From contig CACDWG010000034.1 in the NCBI GenBank assembly GCA_902556425.1, forward strand, positions 1 through 9,737: 9,737 bases of DNA, read 5' to 3'. Below are positions 1 to 6,576 of this stretch, one piece after another (the stretch's first letter is position 1; every line of letters starts with the position of its first letter). Made by a program: the position numbers and the translations under genes. Below the pieces are notes generated by a model. That model ran no database searches. It was not told where the DNA came from and saw nothing but the letters and a program-made list of their open reading frames with translations. Source of the DNA: UBA4421 sp002704225. GTDB lineage: Bacteria; Pseudomonadota; Gammaproteobacteria; Pseudomonadales; Azotimanducaceae.

Positions 1-157
1 CTGCGGTGAAAGTTACGAACTGGTGGTCGATACCAGTGAAAGCGAGCAGCGTTATATCGAAGACTGCTACGTTTGCTGTGCGCCGATTCAGTTTACGGTG
101 AGCGTGTCGGGAACCGGGGAGTTCATCGTGTTGGCGCAGCACGAAAACGATTGTTAG
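1..157 (+). CDS. CPXCG motif-containing cysteine-rich protein, C-terminal part
   Basis: The reading frame is open from the first complete codon (position 2) to TAG at 155-157, giving 51 residues; the start lies outside the window. The visible part begins with Cys-Gly, which fits the last two residues of a CPxCG knuckle. It continues with the acidic, conserved stretch EQRYIEDCYVCCAPIQF and a short beta-rich tail ending in Cys. This matches the small (about 60-70 residue) CPXCG cysteine-rich family common in Gammaproteobacteria. The paired Cys motifs (CPxCG and CxxCCxP) look like a zinc-ribbon-type metal site. No function is established that I know of. It lies 47 bases upstream of the CoA-transferase on the same strand, so co-transcription is possible but unproven. 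Confidence 0.85.
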   Translation, partial: CGESYELVVDTSESEQRYIEDCYVCCAPIQFTVSVSGTGEFIVLAQHENDC

Positions 158-204
158 CCAGGTGCGAAACGTATTGGAGTGAGACGCGCAGAGAAGGGGG
201 GATG

Positions 205-1407
205 ATGGAGCATTTTTTAGAAGATCTGGTTGTTGTGGATGCGGCGACGTTTCTCGCCGGCCCGGGTGCCGCGACCATGTTGGGCGATTTTGGTGCCAAG
301 GTGATCAAAATTGAGCCGCCCAGTGGCGATGGATACCGCGGTCTGGTGGGCCGTTATCCGGTGCCGTACCACTGGCTGCTGACCTCGCGAAACAAAGAGT
401 CTTTGGCATTGGATCTGAGTAAGGATTCGGGCCAAGCCCTACTGCATCAAGTCATCGCCAAAGCCGATGTGATGACAACGAATTTCATGCGCAGTCAGCT
501 AGAACGTTATCAACTGACCTATCCAACACTGAAGGCCATAAATCCCCGTTTGGTGTTCGGTCACATCACCGGCTACGGCGACGAGGGGCCAGAAGCCGAT
601 CGCCGCGCTTTTGACGTCACCGGTTGGTGGGCGCGCTCGGGCATGATGGAATTCGTGCGCGACCCAGACCAAACGCCTCTGATGCCCGCGCCAGGCATGG
701 GCGATCACTCCACCGCAACGGCTTTGTTCGGGGCGATTATGAGTGGTCTGTATAAGCGTGAACGTACTGGCGAGGGCTGCCATGTCAGTACGTCGCTGGC
801 GGCCAACGGCGTGTGGGCTAATGGTATGGCCTTACAGGGTGTGGCTGCCGGTAATGATCTGGCGGAACACCGCCAGCAGGCCGGATGGGTTAATCCGCTG
901 AGCGCGGCCTATGGGTGTGCGGATGGGAGCTATCTGGTGCTGACGATGATCAACACTGCCCGGGAATACCCCCAGCTCTGCGCGGCCTTGGGTCATCCTG
1001 AGTGGCTGCAGGACGAACGCTTTAGTGATATTCGTCAGGCCATGCGTAACCGGGGTGATCTGCAACAGATGATTTCTGATGCCTTTGCTCAAATCGACTA
1101 TGCGGAAGCGGCAAGACGTTTGGATGATGAGGGGATTACCTACTCGAAAGTGCAAACTATGAGCGAAGTGTTGGTAGACCCGCAGCTTCGCGCCGCGGGC
1201 ATCGTGATAGAAACTGGGGATACCCAAGGTGATTACGAACTCACCATATCCAGCCCCATCAACATGGTGGGTGAGGTTAAGAAGGCCCCCCAAAGAGCGC
1301 CGGATATAGGCGCAAACAGTTTGAGCGTGCTACGTGAATTGGACTTTGCTGAGGACTATATCCAGTCACTGATTGGGGCCGGCATTGTTGTCGACGGGAG
1401 CAAATAG
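205..1407 (+). CDS. CaiB/BaiF family (class III) CoA-transferase, copy 1
   Basis: A 400-residue protein, the normal length for family III CoA-transferases, which move CoA between carboxylic acids in the cytoplasm. The N-terminus (about residues 6-37) carries the family signature: LVVVDAATFLAGPGAATMLGDFGAKVIKIE. The catalytic Asp that forms the mixed anhydride is most likely D167 in GMGDHSTA, matching Asp169 of formyl-CoA transferase. A KRERTGEG stretch (about 184-191) is also typical. ATG205 is chosen because the purine-rich AGAAGGGGG at 192-200 lies at good distance; ATG202 is a close alternative. The open frame extends back to 73, but that would overlap the CPXCG gene and add a non-homologous, low-quality leader. 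The stop abuts the ATG of the GST-like gene, so the two form a translationally tight pair. The substrate cannot be read from the sequence: carnitine, bile acid, mesaconate, oxalate and aromatic acid enzymes all belong here. Confidence 0.9.
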   Translation: MEHFLEDLVVVDAATFLAGPGAATMLGDFGAKVIKIEPPSGDGYRGLVGRYPVPYHWLLTSRNKESLALDLSKDSGQALLHQVIAKADVMTTNFMRSQLERYQLTYPTLKAINPRLVFGHITGYGDEGPEADRRAFDVTGWWARSGMMEFVRDPDQTPLMPAPGMGDHSTATALFGAIMSGLYKRERTGEGCHVSTSLAANGVWANGMALQGVAAGNDLAEHRQQAGWVNPLSAAYGCADGSYLVLTMINTAREYPQLCAALGHPEWLQDERFSDIRQAMRNRGDLQQMISDAFAQIDYAEAARRLDDEGITYSKVQTMSEVLVDPQLRAAGIVIETGDTQGDYELTISSPINMVGEVKKAPQRAPDIGANSLSVLRELDFAEDYIQSLIGAGIVVDGSK

Positions 1408-2136
1408 ATGAGCCAGCCAAAGCTGACATTGGTAACGCTCGGTGGTGCCTTCGGACTGCAGAATGTGAGTCCTTTCTGTCTGAAGGCGGAAATGTTGATG
1501 ACGCAACTCGGCTTAGACTATGACATAGAGGTTCAGGCAGATCCGCGCAAAGCGCCCAAGGGCAAGCTACCCTACCTGATAGCCGATGGCCGAGAAATCG
1601 CTGATTCAGAGTTGATCGTGGAATATTTAAACGACATCACTCAGGGGCGAGTGCATGCGGGTTTGTCTGATAAGGATCGCGCCGTTGGGCTGGCATTGTC
1701 TCGTCTCGTAGACGACCACTTGTATTGGATCTTCGTAGCCAGTCGCTGGTTGGACGACGGTTGGTTTCCAAACATCGTCGAGGGGTTTTTCCATATCGCG
1801 CCGTGGCCGATTCGGGGCTTCATCGCCAGACAGGCCCGTAAGGAAGTGGAACAAACCTATCACCTGCAAGGCTTAGGCCGTCATAACCAAGAGGAGCAAG
1901 AAGGTTTTGCCCGGCGGGATCTGCAGGCATTACAGGATGCGGTGCAAGGCGATGGCTTTCTCTTTGCTGCCGAACCCTGTGTGTATGACTTTGCCATCGC
2001 CAGTTTTATGGCGGGGGTGTTCGATCAGCAACCCGCAACGTGGATGACCCATGTGGCGAATGAATACGGTGGCCTGAAAGAGTACACCGAGCGAGTCCAG
2101 CAGCGGGTTGGCGTATTCGGTCGTATGACTGAGTAA
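1408..2136 (+). CDS. Glutathione S-transferase family protein, metaxin/GST_N_4-like
   Basis: A 242-residue protein whose ATG follows the previous stop with no gap (TAG ATG at 1405-1410). A GGGAGC Shine-Dalgarno-like sequence lies inside the end of the CoA-transferase gene. Residues 6-80 look like a thioredoxin-fold GST N-domain. They contain an SPFC motif at 21-24 in the position of the active-site residue, KLPYLI with the cis-proline at P55, and D67-S68, which in GSTs contacts the gamma-glutamyl group. Residues about 85-240 are helical, as in the GST C-domain. The Ser-Pro-Phe-Cys motif resembles metaxin-like and Fax-like GSTs rather than classical plant or animal classes. A role in conjugating, isomerising or protecting a CoA-pathway intermediate is inferred from its pairing with the CoA-transferase. 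The substrate is unknown. Confidence 0.8.
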   Translation: MSQPKLTLVTLGGAFGLQNVSPFCLKAEMLMTQLGLDYDIEVQADPRKAPKGKLPYLIADGREIADSELIVEYLNDITQGRVHAGLSDKDRAVGLALSRLVDDHLYWIFVASRWLDDGWFPNIVEGFFHIAPWPIRGFIARQARKEVEQTYHLQGLGRHNQEEQEGFARRDLQALQDAVQGDGFLFAAEPCVYDFAIASFMAGVFDQQPATWMTHVANEYGGLKEYTERVQQRVGVFGRMTE

Positions 2137-2143
2137 ACGCCGT

Positions 2144-2160
2144 GGCACGTTTCGAGTGCC
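2144..2160 (+). terminator. Possible weak terminator hairpin after the GST gene
   Basis: Arms GGCAC (2144-2148) and GTGCC (2156-2160) pair perfectly around a 7-base loop, 7 bases after the GST stop codon. There is no immediate U-tract; the nearest T-run is TTTT at about 2173-2176. It may end transcription of the CoA-transferase/GST pair inefficiently, or be only an mRNA 3'-end structure. Confidence 0.3.
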
Positions 2161-2271
2161 TGAAGATCTGCGTTTTGCTTAGCCCCCTCCGCGGCCGAGT
2201 ATCTGTTGATCTCAAAGCGCCTATGCAACGTTTTTATTCCATGGATTTTGTTCTACTGTGGTGACTTACCC

Positions 2272-2304
2272 CAGCGTGAAACACGAACAAGTGTTGATAC
2301 GCTG
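2272..2304. promoter_or_regulatory. Large interrupted inverted repeat upstream of the selenoprotein operon
   Basis: Outer arms CAGCGT (2272-2277) and ACGCTG (2299-2304) pair perfectly. Inner arms AACAC (2280-2284) and GTGTT (2291-2295) also pair, around a GAACAA loop, leaving a small GA/GAT internal loop. The element ends 20 bases before the Shine-Dalgarno CGGAGG (2324-2329). It could be an RNA hairpin in the 5' leader or a DNA operator for a dimeric regulator. It is the only strong symmetric structure in the 197-base gap 2137-2333. I could not identify a confident -35/-10 pair there; TTGATA/TATGAA at 2294-2321 would place the transcript start inside the ribosome site. Confidence 0.5.
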
Positions 2305-2333
2305 TTTCGGTTTGGTATGAAAACGGAGGTTCC

Positions 2334-2864
2334 ATGATCGAATTTCACAACCCGCAAGGCGAGCGTGCCGTGCCGGCAGATCCCTATACCCTTGGTATCG
2401 ATTTAGCTGCGAATCCCCCCTCAGTGGTTGGATTGTTGGCGAATGGCTTCCCAGACTCCGAGAATTTTCTCAGACATGTGGGCACGGAACTGGAACGACT
2501 CATCGACGGCATCGAGGTGCGCGTCTGGAACAAGGGCAATGCATCCATCGCAGCCCCCGACAGCATGCTTGATGAGATTCAGGCTCAGTGTGATGCGGTC
2601 ATCGCCGCCTATGGCCACTGAGGCAGCTGTACCACCGGCACCGTGCGTGACGGCATCAATACAGCAAAACGCGGCCTACCTTCCGTTGCCTTAGTCACCG
2701 AAGACTTTTGGCCGCAGGGCAATTTTACGGCCGAGAGTTTGGGCATGCCCTCAGTGCCTCGAGTAAAGTTACCGCATCCTTTGGCTGGAACCGGCCAGAG
2801 TCATCTCGAAGAAGTGGCCAAGCGTCTTGCGCCGCAAATTATTGAGCAGTTCAAACATGACTGA
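2334..2864 (+). CDS. UGSC-family selenoprotein, in-frame UGA read as selenocysteine
   Basis: One 176-residue protein if UGA at 2619-2621 (codon 96) is read as Sec. The frame runs from ATG2334 (CGGAGG at 2324-2329) through the UGA to TGA at 2862-2864. The UGA is followed by codons for Gly-Ser-Cys, giving U96-G-S-C99, the motif that names the UGSC (seleno)protein family; many relatives have Cys at the first position. The sequence before it (VIAAYGH) and after it (TTGTVRDG, KRGLPSVALVTEDF, PHPLAG) fits the family and shows no decay. U96 and C99 form a UxxC pair like the CxxC of thioredoxin-fold enzymes, so a redox role (selenenylsulfide) is inferred; no substrate is established. There is no signal peptide or membrane segment. 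The end overlaps the next gene by 8 bases. Gene finders would report two ORFs, 2334-2621 and a GTG-started 2643-2864. Confidence 0.88.
2635..2653 (+). promoter_or_regulatory. Candidate bacterial SECIS stem-loop
   Basis: CCG (2635-2637) pairs with CGG (2651-2653) and CAC (2639-2641) pairs with GUG (2647-2649), separated by a G/A mismatch and closed by a 5-base CGUGC loop. The loop starts 20 bases after the UGA. This is about the distance of the SelB-binding apical loop in E. coli fdhF, and the loop contains the G-U expected there. The structure lies inside the coding frame, as bacterial SECIS elements do. The stem is short and was found by eye, so its exact fold is uncertain. Confidence 0.5.
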
Positions 2865-3930
2865 GCTCATGCAGGCGTCCGACGAAGGCGCAGCGCTTGA
2901 AGCATTACACAGTGCGGGTATGACCGATGGTTTGCCGGTGGTGGTTCCTACGCCGGATCGTGTGGCGAACATGGTCTTAGCCAGTGGTATGGACGCAGAC
3001 ATGCGCCTTGGCGTCATGGGGCCCGCGGGAGGCGTCGCGACGGTGGAAAAAGTCGCCGTTGCCGCCGTGATGGCCGGATGTCTGGCCGAGCATGTTCCGG
3101 TGGTCATCGCCGCAGTACAGGCGGTACTGCAAGACGAGTTTGACCTAGCCCAAATGCAGTCCACGACGCATTGCACCGCACCTTTGATTATTGTGAATGG
3201 GCCGGGTCGGCTGAGCTGTGGCCCAATAGCCAGCGGTTTTGGCGCACTGGGCCCGGGTCACCGGGCGAATGCCAGTATTGGTCGCGCACTGCGACTGTGC
3301 ATGATCAATATTGGCGGCGCGCGTCCCGGCGAGTCGGATATGGCGCTCTTAGGCCACCCGGGCAAGTTCACCTACTGTCTGGCGGAAGATGAGGAGCATT
3401 CGCCTTTTTCGCCCATGCACGAAGGGCTGGGCTTTGCCGCCGAAGACACCGTAGTGACCGTAATAGGTGCCGAGGCACCGCATTCGGTGATGTACAGCGG
3501 CGACGCGGATGACCCCCAAGACGCCCACAAGCTGTTGGAGGTGCTGGTCATCGGTCTGGCCAACATGGCCACCAACAATGCGGTACTGACGGGTGGTGGC
3601 GCTGTGGTCGTCCTCAATCCAGAGCACGCCAAAATTCTGGCCGATGCCGGCCTAGATCGCCCGGCGATTTTGCAGCGATTGTGGGAGCTCACCCACTATC
3701 CAACGGAGCGGCTGGCCTATTTCTCGGCAGGTTTCGCCGAGCGCATCACGAGCGAAACCTATCGCTGCTTCAATCGGCCGGAAGACATATTGCTCTTGAT
3801 GGCCGGAGGGAGCGGTCTGTACTCCATGGTGATGCCATCGTGGTGCGCTGGTGCTCATCAGAACCGTTACGTTAGCCAGCGGGTAGAGCTGGACTTATAC
3901 TGTGAAATTCCGGGCCTCAGCCAGTCCTGA
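2857..3930 (+). CDS. UGSC-associated cysteine-rich protein of unknown function
   Basis: A 357-residue cytoplasmic-looking protein without a signal peptide or clear membrane helix. ATG2857 lies in ATGACTGA and overlaps the stop of the selenoprotein by 8 bases, so it is probably translated by coupling to Sec readthrough. ATG2869 is an alternative start; the frame is open back to 2827, but that start has no support. The conserved-looking core is residues 100-193: STTHCTAPLIIVNGPG, then GPGHRANASIGRALRL, then NIGGARPGESD, then GKFTYCLAEDEE and a PMHEGLGF segment. There are eight cysteines (75, 106, 121, 148, 174, 304, 330, 349); C106 and C174 sit in the strongest motif blocks. From memory, similar proteins recur beside or fused to UGSC domains, which would make it an obligate partner. 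I do not recognise an enzyme class. Gly-rich turns and acidic clusters (EDEEHS) could bind a phosphate-containing ligand or metal, but that is a guess. Confidence 0.85.
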   Translation: MTELMQASDEGAALEALHSAGMTDGLPVVVPTPDRVANMVLASGMDADMRLGVMGPAGGVATVEKVAVAAVMAGCLAEHVPVVIAAVQAVLQDEFDLAQMQSTTHCTAPLIIVNGPGRLSCGPIASGFGALGPGHRANASIGRALRLCMINIGGARPGESDMALLGHPGKFTYCLAEDEEHSPFSPMHEGLGFAAEDTVVTVIGAEAPHSVMYSGDADDPQDAHKLLEVLVIGLANMATNNAVLTGGGAVVVLNPEHAKILADAGLDRPAILQRLWELTHYPTERLAYFSAGFAERITSETYRCFNRPEDILLLMAGGSGLYSMVMPSWCAGAHQNRYVSQRVELDLYCEIPGLSQS

Positions 3931-3960
3931 CGCCGCTTCATTACCAACACGGAGTCATTA

Positions 3961-5481
3961 ATGACCGTTATCAAGCAAGATGATCTGATTCAGAGCATCG
4001 CCGACGCACTGCAGTTCATTTCTTATTACCACCCGACGGATTTTATACGCGCCATGCGCGGTGCCTGGGAGAAAGAAGAGTCACCCGCAGCAAAAGCAGC
4101 ACTTACTCAGGTGCTGGTGAACTCGCGCATGTGTGCCATTGGTAAACGACCGATTTGCCAAGATACCAGCATCGTCAATGTGCTGATATCCGTCGGTATG
4201 GACGTGCAGTGGGATGCGGTCATGGCCTTCGAAGACATGATCAACGAAGGTGTGCGCCGGGGGTATACCCATCCGGATAATGTGCTGCGCGGTTCGGTAC
4301 TGACTGACCCCAATGGAGCCCGAGCCAACACCAAGGACAATACCCCTGCCGTGGTTCACACCAAGATCGTGGCCGGCGACAAGGTGGAAATTGAAGTGGC
4401 GGCCAAGGGCGGCGGCAGCGAGGCCAAGGCGAAGTTTGCCATGCTGAATCCCTCGGACTCCATTGTGGATTGGATTTTGAGTGTAGTACCCACCATGGGC
4501 GCTGGTTGGTGTCCCCCGGGTATTTTGGGCGTCGGCATTGGCGGCACGCCCGAAAAAGCCATGTTGTTGGCCAAGGAGTCCCTGATGGAACCCTTGGACA
4601 TGCACGAACTGCAGGCCAATGGGGCCAGTAATCCTTCGGAGGAACTCCGCATGGAGTTGTTTGAGAAGGTGAATGCACTGGGCATAGGCGCCCAAGGCTT
4701 GGGCGGTTTGACCACCGTCCTAGACGTCAAGGTCAAAGACTATCCGACTCATGCAGCGAACAAACCTGTGGCAATCATCCCCAACTGCAGCGCGACCCGA
4801 CACGTGCACTTTACGCTGGACGGTTCGGGTCCCGCGCAGTTCACGGCGCCGGATTTGTCCGAATGGCCTGATATTGAGTTCGAGTTGGGTGATGAAGTGA
4901 AACGTGTGAACCTTGACACGCTAACCCCGGAGGAAACTCAGTCGTGGCAGTCCGGCGACACCTTGCTGCTGTCTGGCAAAATGCTTACCGGTCGCGATGC
5001 AGCCCACAAGAAGCTCGTCGATATGATCGAGAACGGGGAAGAGCTGCCGGTAGATTTCACCAATCGTGTGATCTACTACGTTGGTCCGGTGGATCCCGTG
5101 CGGGAAGAAGTGGTGGGGCCTGCAGGCCCGACAACGGCCACGCGGATGGATAAATTTACCCGCACCATGCTGGAACAAACGGGCTTGCTCGGCATGATCG
5201 GCAAGGCTGAGCGCGGCAAGATAGCGATTGATGCGATCCGCGACAACAAGGCGGTTTCAATGATCGCCGTAGGCGGGGCCGCCTACCTTGTCGCCAAGGC
5301 GATTACGAACTCCACACTGCTGGCATTCCCGGAGTTGGGCATGGAAGCAATTTACGAATTCGAAGTAAAAGACATGCCTGTTACCGTGAGCGTAGACGCT
5401 ACCGGCGAATCTGTGCACATCGAAGGGCCGAAGATTTGGTCCGCCAAAATCGCGGATCGGATACCTGCCGTACAGGCTTGA
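3961..5481 (+). CDS. fumA: Class I fumarate hydratase, [4Fe-4S], two-domain
   Basis: A 506-residue protein close to the usual length of compact bacterial class I fumarases. It interconverts fumarate and L-malate in the cytoplasm; some members act on mesaconate or tartrate. Residues about 10-285 form the alpha (Fe-S) domain. The three expected cluster ligands are C66 in PICQDT, C184 in AGWCPPGILG and C276 in NCSATRHVHF. The conserved AKGGGSEAK (148-156) is present. Residues about 290-500 form the beta domain with VGPAGPTTATRMD (about 384-396). ATG3961 has GGAG at 3951-3954 with 6-base spacing. The gap to the preceding gene is only 30 bases, so it probably belongs to the UGSC operon. That context allows either housekeeping fumarase or a dedicated hydratase for another C4-C5 acid. 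The oxygen-labile cluster may explain selenium-based redox partners, but this is inference. Confidence 0.92.
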   Translation: MTVIKQDDLIQSIADALQFISYYHPTDFIRAMRGAWEKEESPAAKAALTQVLVNSRMCAIGKRPICQDTSIVNVLISVGMDVQWDAVMAFEDMINEGVRRGYTHPDNVLRGSVLTDPNGARANTKDNTPAVVHTKIVAGDKVEIEVAAKGGGSEAKAKFAMLNPSDSIVDWILSVVPTMGAGWCPPGILGVGIGGTPEKAMLLAKESLMEPLDMHELQANGASNPSEELRMELFEKVNALGIGAQGLGGLTTVLDVKVKDYPTHAANKPVAIIPNCSATRHVHFTLDGSGPAQFTAPDLSEWPDIEFELGDEVKRVNLDTLTPEETQSWQSGDTLLLSGKMLTGRDAAHKKLVDMIENGEELPVDFTNRVIYYVGPVDPVREEVVGPAGPTTATRMDKFTRTMLEQTGLLGMIGKAERGKIAIDAIRDNKAVSMIAVGGAAYLVAKAITNSTLLAFPELGMEAIYEFEVKDMPVTVSVDATGESVHIEGPKIWSAKIADRIPAVQA

Positions 5482-5487
5482 TCCGAC

Positions 5488-5506
5488 CTTGCGGGGAAGC
5501 CGCGGG
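5488..5506. terminator. Possible shared hairpin between convergent fumarase and trxB
   Basis: CTTGCGG (5488-5494) pairs with CCGCGGG (5500-5506), including two G-U pairs, around a GGAAG loop. It fills the 25-base gap between two converging stop codons. There is no good U-tract on either strand, so function as an intrinsic terminator is uncertain. Confidence 0.35.
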
Positions 5507-6454
5507 TTAGCCGAGTGCGTCTAAGTAGCGTTCGGCGTCCAGCGCAGCCATACAACCAAAGCCTGCGCTTGTGATGGCCTGCCGGTAAATGTGATCGGCA
5601 ACGTCGCCTGCTGCGAAGACGCCGGGAATGCTGGTGGCGGTGGCATTGCCCGCAATGCCGCTGTTGATCTGAATGTAGCCGCCTTCCATATCGACCTGGT
5701 CGGCAAAGATGCCGGTGTTTGGCGTGTGGCCGATGGCAATGAAAACGCCCGCAAGATCAACGTCTTGTTCGGCGCCATCGTTTTGACGAACGCGCATACC
5801 GGTAACACCCATGTTGTCGCCAAGCACCTCACTGAGCTGATGATTCCAAAGCGGTTTGATGTTTTCTTTTGCCAGCAACCGATCCTGCAAAATTTTCTCG
5901 GCTCGTAAGGCATCGCGGCGATGCACTAAGTAGACAGTCTTGGCAATGTTTGACAGATAAAGCGCTTCCTCAACGGCGGTGTTTCCGCCACCCACCACGG
6001 CCACGTCCTGACCGCGATAAAAAAAGCCGTCACAGGTTGCGCAGGCGCTGACGCCCTTGCCTTTGAACTCTTCTTCGCTGGGCAGGCCAAGATACTGGGC
6101 AGAGGCCCCGGTGGCGATGATTAAGGCATCACAAGTATATGTGGCCTGATCACCGATCAACGTCAGCGGTTGCCCGCTTTGGGTCAGTTGGGTGGTGTGA
6201 ATGTGATCGTTAACGATGCTCGCGTCAAAACGCTCCACATGTTCGGCCATTTGCACCATGAGTTCCGGGCCCTGCAACTCGGCATGTCCGCCCGGCCAGT
6301 TTTCGACTTCTGTGGTCGTGGTCAACTGCCCACCCACTTCAACACCCGTGATCAGTACCGGTTTGAGATTGGCTCGGGCGGCATAAAGTGCTGCTGTATA
6401 GCCGGCAGGACCGGAGCCAAGCACGATGAGACGATGGTGTTGGGAATTGCTCAT
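5507..6454 (-). CDS. trxB: Thioredoxin-disulfide reductase
   Basis: A 315-residue flavoenzyme of normal low-molecular-weight TrxB length that passes electrons from NADPH through FAD to thioredoxin. The FAD-binding LGSGPAGYTAA lies at residues 12-22. The redox-active CATC is at 138-141 (C138, C141), followed by DGFF. The NADPH-binding VVGGGNTAVEEA is at about 153-164, and the C-terminal FAD motif GVFAAGDVAD is present near residue 280. The ATG at 6454-6452 has AAGG about 10 bases upstream. The gene converges on the fumarase with a 25-base gap. It lies 122 bases from the upstream CoA-transferase, so it may have its own promoter. TrxB could supply electrons to the selenoprotein encoded nearby, but it is a housekeeping gene and proximity alone proves nothing. 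Confidence 0.96.
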   Translation of the reverse strand: MSNSQHHRLIVLGSGPAGYTAALYAARANLKPVLITGVEVGGQLTTTTEVENWPGGHAELQGPELMVQMAEHVERFDASIVNDHIHTTQLTQSGQPLTLIGDQATYTCDALIIATGASAQYLGLPSEEEFKGKGVSACATCDGFFYRGQDVAVVGGGNTAVEEALYLSNIAKTVYLVHRRDALRAEKILQDRLLAKENIKPLWNHQLSEVLGDNMGVTGMRVRQNDGAEQDVDLAGVFIAIGHTPNTGIFADQVDMEGGYIQINSGIAGNATATSIPGVFAAGDVADHIYRQAITSAGFGCMAALDAERYLDALG

Positions 6455-6493
6455 ATTACAAAAGCCTTAGGAAACGAGTCTGACGTTAGGAAA

Positions 6494-6513
6494 CCGCTAG
6501 GTTAGCCCAGCGG
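6494..6513 (-). terminator. Hairpin between the CoA-transferase and trxB
   Basis: On the minus strand CCGCTGGG pairs with CCTAGCGG (8 pairs, one G-U) around a CTAA tetraloop and is followed by TTTCC. It lies about 63 bases downstream of the CoA-transferase stop and about 39 bases before the trxB ATG. It may be a weak terminator for the upstream pair or a structure in the trxB leader. Confidence 0.4.
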
Positions 6514-6516
6514 CAC

Positions 6517-6544
6517 ATATTAGCGAGATAAATCCGGCGAACAA
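6517..6544 (-). promoter_or_regulatory. Candidate sigma70-type promoter for trxB
   Basis: On the minus strand, TTGTTC (plus 6539-6544) and TAATAT (plus 6517-6522) are 16 bases apart. The -10 matches 4 of 6 and the -35 only 3 of 6 consensus positions. Transcription would begin near 6510, giving a leader of about 55 bases that includes part of the hairpin at 6494-6513. Found by eye only. Confidence 0.3.
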
Positions 6545-6576
6545 CCGTTCTCACTGCGATAGCGGTGGTTTACCGA

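Noticed and set aside
73..204. 44-codon N-terminal extension of the first CoA-transferase
   Set aside because: It overlaps the end of the CPXCG gene in another frame, is Arg/Cys-rich without family similarity, and a good ribosome site precedes ATG205.
832..1293. 153-codon minus-strand open frame inside the first CoA-transferase
   Set aside because: Antisense shadow with no recognisable family or ribosome site.
2294..2321. TTGATA / TATGAA as promoter of the selenoprotein operon
   Set aside because: Transcription would start inside the Shine-Dalgarno sequence, leaving no usable ribosome site.
2619..2621. Reading the UGA as a true stop, giving two short genes or a pseudogene
   Set aside because: Sequence after the UGA continues the UGSC motif and family pattern in the same frame, the GTG at 2643 has no ribosome site, and no other damage is present.
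4081..4695. 204-codon minus-strand open frame inside the fumarase gene
   Set aside because: His-rich, low-quality translation that is the antisense shadow of a well-supported fumarase gene.
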